Of a stretch of DNA of 11,111 bases, positions 6,990-11,111 are shown piece by piece. The DNA is taken from the NCBI GenBank assembly GCA_934167435.1, contig CAKPKZ010000047.1:1-11111 (forward strand), read 5' to 3'. The notes beneath the pieces are model-generated. The model was not told the origin of the DNA. It saw only the letters and a list, made by a program, of their open reading frames with translations, and ran no database searches. The translations under genes and the position numbers were made by a program. Every line of letters starts with the position of its first letter. The stretch's first letter is position 1. The stretch is from an uncultured Clostridia bacterium. Its GTDB lineage: Bacteria; Bacillota; Clostridia; TANB77; CAG-508.

Positions 6990-7391
6990 TTATCTTTCAG
7001 GTTCAAATGAACAGTGTACATGTAATACTTTCCATTCATCTTTTATCTTTTCTATATACATTGTAGTTCTTACATATGGTCTTGGACAACTTTTATATTT
7101 TGCAATAAAACATAAACAAGCAACATCATTTTTTGAAAATACATTGAAATCTTCTATAATCAATTCCTCAACCTGTCCAGATTCAGTTTCTTTTCCATTT
7201 GTCAGGAAATCTGAAACTAGAGCAATATGCTCTTCCAAAGTATATGTATCGTTGTTCTTATGATTATCGTAATATATAAGTCTATTGTTATCTGTATCAT
7301 AGTATTTTTTCAATTTTTCTAAATCTTTATCCACCCAAGTTTTATTATATCCATTTAAATAATTCAAAAAATATTCCTTTATATTATCCAT
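6990..7391 (-). CDS. NTF2/SnoaL-like protein
   Basis: The protein is 133 aa from this start. The pattern fits the NTF2-like cone fold (SnoaL/DUF4440 types): two N-terminal helices (IKEYFLNYLNGYNKTWVDKD followed by LEKLKKYYDTD), a helix EEHIALVSDFLTNG, and C-terminal strands. The last strand pair is YVRTTMYIEKIKDEWKVLHV followed by HCSF, and this trailing W-K-x-x-H-x-H-x-S signature is common in this superfamily. Such proteins include small hydrolases, isomerases and pure binding proteins, so the activity is undetermined. A longer frame begins at an ATG at 7403, but that ATG is fused to a perfect GGAGG. The GGAGG lies 5 bases before the ATG at 7391, which I take as the start. Confidence 0.7.
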   Translation of the reverse strand: MDNIKEYFLNYLNGYNKTWVDKDLEKLKKYYDTDNNRLIYYDNHKNNDTYTLEEHIALVSDFLTNGKETESGQVEELIIEDFNVFSKNDVACLCFIAKYKSCPRPYVRTTMYIEKIKDEWKVLHVHCSFEPER

Positions 7392-7414
7392 TACATCCTC
7401 CATAAAATAACTAT

Positions 7415-7987
7415 TTAATTATTTCTTATATCTTCAATTATTTCTTTAAACTTATTCTCACGTTCAAATAAAGTATCATAACACTTCAAACTATACTCTT
7501 CGCATTTTTCTTTTATATATTTGCTCGTCTCCACAATTCTTTCGCACTTTTTTTGTTTTTGCTCATCAGTATCATAATATGTATAATCACTAGGTCTATC
7601 ATATTTTTTTAATAATTCGAATCTTTTTGTACTATCTACTTCACTTGTTACTAAATAATATATATCACAATTGTCACCTGCTATATTTTTGACAAAATCT
7701 TCAGGCATTAATTGGCATACATCAATTACAACTCCATATTCTTGCTCATTATATTCTCCACTTGCAATTATTGAATTTATAAATTTTGATATAACAGAAC
7801 TAATATACTTAGTATTTTCTAAAGATTCGTCGTTTGTGTTTATTTTAGGCTCAATCATATTCTGTTCTAATGCATAATTTATAGTATCAAAACATATATG
7901 TTGATAGCCAAATTTCTTTACTATCATAGAAGTAAGCGTACTTTTCCCTGCTCTTGGAACACCTGCTATAATTATATATTTCTTCAT
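7415..7987 (-). CDS. P-loop kinase-like ATP-binding protein
   Basis: The 190-aa protein starts MKKYIIIAGVPRAGKSTLTS, with Walker A GVPRAGKS at 9-16. Next come HICFDTINYAL (acidic residue at 34, where NMP/small-molecule kinases bind their acceptor), a long helical insert, YGVVIDVCQLMPEDF (D89, Walker B-like strand), and CDIYYLVTSEVDSTKRFELL followed by KKYDRPSDYTYYDT, with arginines R122 and R131 in a lid-like stretch. It belongs to the broad adenylate-kinase-like group of the P-loop fold. The substrate is unknown and no specific family can be named. The ATG has AAGGAG in good position. It is the third of three unrelated-looking P-loop proteins in this window and follows the DHH phosphoesterase gene by about 20 bp. 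Confidence 0.75.
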   Translation of the reverse strand: MKKYIIIAGVPRAGKSTLTSMIVKKFGYQHICFDTINYALEQNMIEPKINTNDESLENTKYISSVISKFINSIIASGEYNEQEYGVVIDVCQLMPEDFVKNIAGDNCDIYYLVTSEVDSTKRFELLKKYDRPSDYTYYDTDEQKQKKCERIVETSKYIKEKCEEYSLKCYDTLFERENKFKEIIEDIRNN

Positions 7988-8009
7988 CTGAATCTCTCCT
8001 TCAAATTAA

Positions 8010-8930
8010 TTATTTTATATAAATACCTCGTATAACTTTTACTATTTCCTTTCTACTTACTAATTCATTTGTTTTAGCTTTTAAATCTTTAAACTCAAAT
8101 CCTACTGCATCTGAAATAACTTTTGCCGTTTTCTCATCTCTAGCAACAACAATGCTATATCCATTAATAATATCCATACAATTTACAGATATATAATCAA
8201 CATCGTTTTCCTCACTAACAGTATTTAGTATTTTTCTAATATCATTTTCATATTTGTTTAAAAAGTCTTCAACATTAGCAACTTCAAGTTGTCCCATTGA
8301 CCAAGAAATGCTCATAAATTGGTCTTTAAATTCAACTTCCATTTCTTCTCTCAAGCTATTTCCTATTTCAGACTTTTCAACAAAAATTTCTGTTGTTATT
8401 TTATCTGTTATTTCAGGTACTTGTTGTTTTAACCAATCAGCCATTTCTATATCTTTTTTACTTGTTAACTTTATTTTTAAATTCATAGTGTTTGATATTA
8501 TTCCATAATATAGTAGAATAGCAGATTCTCTTGAAATTCCTATATTTTCATTTTTGAATCTTTCTGCTACAAGAGTTGCAGCTGCCCCAATAAGTTCTAT
8601 TTGTATTTTTATATCAGTATTATCATCTAACCAACTATCTCTATTATGGTGGTCTATTATTTCAACTATATTTTCTTTTTTTACATATTTAGATAATTCA
8701 GTTAAATAATTAGTATCAACTAAAACAATCTTGTCGTCATTTTCTATTTTATTGATATTGTTTAATTTAATATTAAATTTATTTAATACAATTTCTACCT
8801 CTTTTTTAATTGTACCTTCAAAATAATAATTTGCTTGTTCACCTTTTTTATTTAATAATTCGGTATAAGCATACATTAATGAAATTCCATCCATATCAGG
8901 ATTAATATATGTTGTTACTACTTTTCTCAT
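8010..8930 (-). CDS. DHH-DHHA2 phosphoesterase, family II pyrophosphatase-like with altered ligands
   Basis: The 306-aa protein has the two-domain layout of family II (manganese) inorganic pyrophosphatases. The DHH domain has VTTYINPDMDGI near 6-16, IVLVDTN ending at 74, EIIDHHNRD with H94-H95, IGAAATLVAERF, and YYGIISNTMNLK near 141-152. The DHHA2 domain has SMGQLEV at 211-217 and ends with SRKEIVKVI (SRK at 292-294, the phosphate-binding basic pair). Two metal-ligand positions differ from the canonical enzyme. The histidine of GHxNPDxD is Y8, and the aspartate of (I/L)LSDT is N147. The remaining D12, D14, D72, H94 and H95 are kept. It may be a distinct subfamily with another substrate or reduced activity. 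A longer frame starts at 8942, but GGAGG overlaps its second codon and lies 5 bases before 8930. Confidence 0.82.
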   Translation of the reverse strand: MRKVVTTYINPDMDGISLMYAYTELLNKKGEQANYYFEGTIKKEVEIVLNKFNIKLNNINKIENDDKIVLVDTNYLTELSKYVKKENIVEIIDHHNRDSWLDDNTDIKIQIELIGAAATLVAERFKNENIGISRESAILLYYGIISNTMNLKIKLTSKKDIEMADWLKQQVPEITDKITTEIFVEKSEIGNSLREEMEVEFKDQFMSISWSMGQLEVANVEDFLNKYENDIRKILNTVSEENDVDYISVNCMDIINGYSIVVARDEKTAKVISDAVGFEFKDLKAKTNELVSRKEIVKVIRGIYIK

Positions 8931-8988
8931 CTTGTCCTCCATAAATTTTTATCTAAATATATAATACTTTTCTATTACTCAAAATCCT

Positions 8989-9195
8989 CTATTTCACATT
9001 TATAGTTCTAAAAATACTTTCATACTCGTTTTGCAATCTTCCAATATCACCATTTTTAGTGCTATGGCTCATAATAAATTCAGACACCTGTCTAAAAATA
9101 TAATTCTTGTCTTCACTTGTAAATTCTTGTCTATCTTCTACATTTACTCCTGCTCTTTTTAGTAATTCTAGTTCTCTATTATTAAATAGTTCCAT
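8989..9195 (-). CDS. Small hypothetical protein, 68 aa
   Basis: I do not recognise this protein beyond a general resemblance to small helical Firmicute proteins of unknown role. It starts MELFNNRELELLKRAGVNVE, is charged, and has an N-terminal helix, a central FTSEDKNYIFRQVSEFIM helix, and a C-terminal helix around IGRLQNEYESIFRTI. No cysteine, membrane segment or catalytic motif is visible. The ribosome binding site (AGAGG, about 9 bases before the ATG) and placement in the operon between an equally small gene and the DHH gene support a real gene. The 58-bp gap that follows, before the DHH start, is the longest inside this part of the array and holds no hairpin. Confidence 0.65.
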   Translation of the reverse strand: MELFNNRELELLKRAGVNVEDRQEFTSEDKNYIFRQVSEFIMSHSTKNGDIGRLQNEYESIFRTINVK

Positions 9196-9211
9196 CTTTT
9201 ACATCCTCTTT

Positions 9212-9490
9212 CTAATGTTTAATTGCCACTAATATTTCATTGCTTTCAACAACTCTTTTAGCATTGTCATATTCAAATTTTTGACCTTCTGTGTATATAT
9301 GATAGTCTTCATCTTTCAATCTTTTTCTTAATTGTTGTAAAAACATACCTAAATCCTGTTTTAAAATTCCATATTCTTTAGGGTATTTTATATTTATTTC
9401 ATAAAAACTATATCTTATATAATTGGGATCGTTGATTTTCTTTTCAATTAATGTTGTTTCAATAACATTCTCAATCTGTCTTTGCGTCAC
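9212..9490 (-). CDS. Small hypothetical protein, 92 aa
   Basis: The frame begins at GTG (MTQRQIENVIETTLIEKKIN) and is unrecognised. It is basic and mixed helix/strand, with YSFYEINIKYPKEYG, LGMFLQQLRKRLKDEDY and a closing YDNAKRVVESNEILVAIKH. There is no Walker, HD, cysteine-rich or transmembrane motif. The Shine-Dalgarno-like AGAAGAG lies about 10 bases upstream of the GTG, so the start is somewhat less sure than for its neighbours. It sits 43 bp after the large unrecognised gene at 9534-10508 and 16 bp before the 68-aa gene. The three may form one functional group, since none belongs to the common enzyme families found in the rest of the array. Confidence 0.6.
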   Translation of the reverse strand: MTQRQIENVIETTLIEKKINDPNYIRYSFYEINIKYPKEYGILKQDLGMFLQQLRKRLKDEDYHIYTEGQKFEYDNAKRVVESNEILVAIKH

Positions 9491-9533
9491 TTTTAATCAC
9501 TCTTCTTACTATATTTTATCTATAAACTGAAAT

Positions 9534-10508
9534 TTACCTAGTAATTTCTTCATTAAAATATTCATCATTAAGATTTATTAAATCTCTATTTGAATCATAT
9601 GCTCTGAATTGTATATCCTTGAATATAGATTTATCTATATAATTTAATTCGATTTTTTCATAATTTAATGGCTCTGTATCTCTAGATATCATTTCGCCAC
9701 CAAATCTAAATCCAATATTCCCATCTCTATCAACGGAAAAATCAAATACTGGTTCATATTTTTCAGAGTCCGTTAATGCTATAACTACTGGATTCTTTAA
9801 CTTTACAATTTTAGGATTATCTTGCTTATCTTCATCTGCAAATGGATTTTCAGGATATTCGAATAACGGTTTTCCATCTTTGAAACTCCCGTGAAATCCA
9901 TTTCCATTAACAGCCCTACATGCATATCCGATTATCCCATTATAATCTGCAGTAGCAAAATGGGCATCAACAATTTCATTCATGTATTCGTTTTCTCTAG
10001 ACCTCGCTGGTAATAATTTGTGGCTTTCTGGTTCTTGTTTTAATATTGTAAAAACATATTTACATTTTGCACAATATTTTTCCATAATCTCCTTCTTAAA
10101 TTCAGAAATCATATTACACATTGGTCCGTCTTTCCATAATTCTGCTTCTTTTTCAAAAATTTGATTAGATTTTTTTATAATTTCCTCAGGTGTATTATTT
10201 TCTTCTATATCTGTTCCTGATATTTTTGCATAATTTTCAATTACTCTTTTTCTAATCTCCAAAGCCTTGTTTATTCTTTCATTTTTCCACCTATCACTAT
10301 CTGATTTAGGATTCATAGATTCTAATGTATGAGCCTTTTTCATCATAAAAACCAAAAGAGTTCTATATACATCCATTTCATCATCTTTATTACCACTTTG
10401 CAATTTTTCATTTACTTTTTGATTGTAATTATCTATCACTGTTTTTACATTACTTTTTGCATTATTTAATGAATTTTTAATGCTGCTAAATAAATAAGTT
10501 TCATCCAT
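9534..10508 (-). CDS. Unrecognised 324-aa protein with possible ART-like C-terminal domain
   Basis: I cannot place this protein in a named family. Residues 1 to about 160 are helical and highly charged, with one CxxC pair (C146, C149, in YCAKCKYVF) that could bind metal or form a disulfide. From about 162 the character changes: HKLLPARSRENEYMNEIVDA, then HFATADYNGIIGYACRA, NGFHGSFKDGKPLFEYPENP, a strand block KNPVVIALTDSEKYEPVFDF, and GGEMISRDTEPL. The order of an FAT(A/S)D-plus-helix segment followed by YEPVxDF and EWxS-type strands recalls ADP-ribosyltransferase-like or RES-like folds. This is pattern recognition only, and I cannot assign catalytic residues. The ATG at 10508 has AGGAG 9 bases before it, while an in-frame ATG at 10517 directly touches the AGGAG. 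It is the first gene after its own promoter and operator-like repeat. Confidence 0.6.
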   Translation of the reverse strand: MDETYLFSSIKNSLNNAKSNVKTVIDNYNQKVNEKLQSGNKDDEMDVYRTLLVFMMKKAHTLESMNPKSDSDRWKNERINKALEIRKRVIENYAKISGTDIEENNTPEEIIKKSNQIFEKEAELWKDGPMCNMISEFKKEIMEKYCAKCKYVFTILKQEPESHKLLPARSRENEYMNEIVDAHFATADYNGIIGYACRAVNGNGFHGSFKDGKPLFEYPENPFADEDKQDNPKIVKLKNPVVIALTDSEKYEPVFDFSVDRDGNIGFRFGGEMISRDTEPLNYEKIELNYIDKSIFKDIQFRAYDSNRDLINLNDEYFNEEITR

Positions 10509-10512
10509 CTGT

Positions 10513-10523
10513 TTCATCTCCTA
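10513..10523 (-). promoter_or_regulatory. Ribosome binding site deciding the start of the 9534 gene
   Basis: AGGAG at 10518-10522 is 9 bases before the ATG at 10508, but directly adjoins the upstream in-frame ATG at 10517. Good spacing favours the downstream start. Confidence 0.6.
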
Positions 10524-10554
10524 TATTAATTTAAATTACTATTTATTTTTTGAC

Positions 10555-10578
10555 AAAACATTTCCTATTTGATGTTTT
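10555..10578. repeat. Inverted repeat at the predicted transcription start (operator or 5' hairpin)
   Basis: On the minus strand AAAACAT and ATGTTTT form perfect 7-bp arms around a 10-base loop. The repeat begins two bases downstream of the proposed -10 element and covers the expected start site of the transcript for the 9534 gene. Such a position is typical of repressor operators. It could alternatively form a short 5' hairpin in the mRNA. No regulator gene of a known DNA-binding family is adjacent. Confidence 0.45.
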
Positions 10579-10579
10579 T

Positions 10580-10608
10580 ATCTTATCATATTAGCCCCGT
10601 AAAGACAA
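10580..10608 (-). promoter_or_regulatory. Sigma-A-type promoter with extended -10 for the long array
   Basis: On the minus strand, -35 TTGTCT (10603-10608) and -10 TAAGAT (10580-10585) are separated by exactly 17 bases. The -10 is preceded by TGA, giving the extended TGn -10. Each hexamer matches consensus at four of six positions. It lies just after the terminator of the upstream gene and gives a leader of about 65 bases to the 9534 gene. It is the only convincing promoter I find for the whole array to its left. Confidence 0.6.
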
Positions 10609-10631
10609 TACTTTGAAGGACTTTTTCCAAC

Positions 10632-10663
10632 AAAAAAATAGACTACTTTTTCAAGCAATCTAT
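10632..10663 (-). terminator. Rho-independent terminator after the 10672 gene
   Basis: On the minus strand, the arms ATAGATTGCTT and AAGTAGTCTAT pair over 11 bp, with two G-U wobbles, around a GAAA tetraloop, followed by a T-tract. It begins about 9 bases after the stop codon of the 108-aa gene. The reverse direction lacks a T-tract, so it acts on leftward transcription only. It separates the small gene from the array. Confidence 0.88.
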
Positions 10664-10671
10664 CCCAAGTT

Positions 10672-10998
10672 TTAATCATTATTAATCAAGCAATCTTTAA
10701 CTACATTTGCTCCCATTTTGAAAGCTTGCCTATAATAAATATAATTCAAAAATCCAATTTCATCTTTTATTGTTGCCTTAAAATCTTCTAACATTTCCTT
10801 GCATTTTTCTTTTAAATTATCATCTTCAATAGTTTCAAAAACTATTTTACAAATCTTTTCACTACCTTCTTCTTCCTTTTGGTAATATTTCTTTAATTTT
10901 TCTCTTGTTTCTTTACTTATAATATTTCCGCTATCTTCATCATAATCGCACAGAATATCAATAACATCCTGTTCTTTTCCTTCTTCAAATTCATCCAT
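10672..10998 (-). CDS. Small acidic helical hypothetical protein, 108 aa (DUF6809-like)
   Basis: The protein is short, very acidic at the N-terminus (MDEFEEGKEQDVIDILCDYD) and helical throughout. It ends FLNYIYYRQAFKMGANVVKD before CLINND. The final YYRxxFxxGxxxxxxxL helix resembles the C-terminus of small Firmicute proteins grouped as DUF6809, many of which occur in phage or mobile regions. I infer this from the pattern only, and no function is known. There is no signal peptide or membrane segment. The start has GGGGTGA in good position. It forms a single-gene transcription unit, with a promoter at 11039-11067 and a strong terminator directly behind it. Both neighbouring regulatory elements carry palindromes, so it may be controlled separately from the array. 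Confidence 0.7.
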   Translation of the reverse strand: MDEFEEGKEQDVIDILCDYDEDSGNIISKETREKLKKYYQKEEEGSEKICKIVFETIEDDNLKEKCKEMLEDFKATIKDEIGFLNYIYYRQAFKMGANVVKDCLINND

Positions 10999-11038
10999 TA
11001 CTTATCACCCCAATTCATATCAAATTTAATTGTGTGTG

Positions 11039-11067
11039 ATATTAACTCTGTTGAAATCAATTGTCAA
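11039..11067 (-). promoter_or_regulatory. Sigma-A-type promoter for the 10672 gene
   Basis: On the minus strand a perfect -35 TTGACA (11062-11067) is followed, after exactly 17 bases, by TAATAT (11039-11044, four of six matches to TATAAT). The start codon at 10998 is about 40 bases downstream, with its ribosome binding site in between. Confidence 0.7.
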
Positions 11068-11068
11068 C
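11050..11068. repeat. 19-bp imperfect palindrome overlapping the -35 element
   Basis: On the minus strand GTTGA and TCAAC form 5-bp arms, with a further A-T pair inside, around a 9-base centre. The palindrome covers the -35 hexamer and most of the spacer, the usual place for a repressor operator. The arms are short, so chance is not excluded in AT-rich DNA. Confidence 0.4.
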
Positions 11069-11111
11069 TATTTCTACATTTTTTATATACTTTGTTCCTC
11101 CATATTTTTGT
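11057..11111 (-). CDS. Possible C-terminal tail of an upstream gene (partial)
   Basis: One frame entering from the right edge reads QKYGGTKYIKNVEIVDN and then TGA at 11057-11059. The composition is protein-like and the other two frames also stop quickly. If real, it is the end of a gene whose last codons contain the -35 element of the promoter described above. It cannot be identified from 17 residues. Confidence 0.3.
   Translation of the reverse strand, partial: QKYGGTKYIKNVEIVDN

Noticed and set aside
8956..8982. Weak promoter-like pair TTGAGT - 15 bp - TATATT before the DHH gene
   Set aside because: The spacer is too short and such matches are expected by chance in this AT-rich DNA.
10528..10556. 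Second promoter-like pair TTGTCA - 17 bp - TAAATT on the minus strand
   Set aside because: Transcription would start at or inside the ribosome binding site of the 9534 gene, so it could not yield a normally translated message.
1..11111. Integron-like cassette array
   Set aside because: The small unrelated genes in one orientation suggest it, but the gaps are too short for attC sites and I see no RYYYAAC/GTTRRRY pairs or integrase.
1..11111. CRISPR array, tRNA or rRNA genes, insertion sequences
   Set aside because: I found no regularly spaced direct repeats, no tRNA-like cloverleaf in the gaps, and no transposase motif or matching terminal inverted repeats.
1..11111. Alternative genetic code (TGA as tryptophan, as in mollicutes)
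   Set aside because: Conserved tryptophans are encoded by TGG, and TGA ends complete proteins such as the HD and AAA kinase genes.

Overview
The window is strongly AT-rich bacterial DNA. Every gene I can support reads on the minus strand, so transcription runs from the right edge to the left. Nearly every gene has a good Shine-Dalgarno sequence (AGGAG, GGAGG or AAGGA types). TGA is a stop and tryptophan is TGG, so the standard bacterial code applies. GTG and TTG starts occur. The gene families (MmcQ/YjbR, TfoX N-terminal domain, small AAA kinases, GNATs, DHH-DHHA2, M3-like peptidase) and base composition fit a low-GC Firmicute of the Clostridia type. I cannot name the species.

Right edge to about 10.6 kb: a possible 18-codon tail of an upstream gene, then a promoter with consensus -35 TTGACA and a palindrome around it. 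A small acidic helical protein follows, closed by a very clear rho-independent terminator (11-bp stem, GAAA loop, T-tract). Next comes a second promoter with an extended -10 and an inverted repeat at the predicted transcription start.

From 10.5 kb to the left edge there are about 17 short genes, mostly 5-60 bp apart or overlapping, and I see no hairpin terminator in any gap. They look like one very long transcription unit. In order of transcription: an unrecognised 324-aa protein and two small orphan proteins; a DHH-DHHA2 phosphoesterase with two altered metal-ligand positions; a P-loop kinase-like protein; an NTF2/SnoaL-like protein; a TfoX-N protein; an HD hydrolase; a RimJ/RimL-type acetyltransferase; a zeta-toxin-like AAA kinase; an MmcQ/YjbR protein; a third small P-loop protein; a peptidase E (S51); a second acetyltransferase; a class I methyltransferase; and a compact M3-like zinc metallopeptidase.

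The left 1.3 kb is decayed. A nuclease-like N-terminus (PD-(D/E)XK type) runs directly into the C-terminal half of a D-2-hydroxyacid dehydrogenase in another frame. Beyond an intact HD gene, a histidine phosphatase stops after about 41 residues.

The array has no single pathway. It looks like accumulated accessory housekeeping or small-molecule-modifying enzymes (acyl, phosphoryl and methyl transfer, phosphate removal). The best candidates for something undescribed are the orphan module at 8989-10508 with its own regulated-looking promoter, the variant DHH phosphoesterase, and the compact metallopeptidase. Several starts were moved downstream of the longest-frame start because the Shine-Dalgarno sequence lies inside the longer reading. 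Residue numbers below use the start given in each entry.
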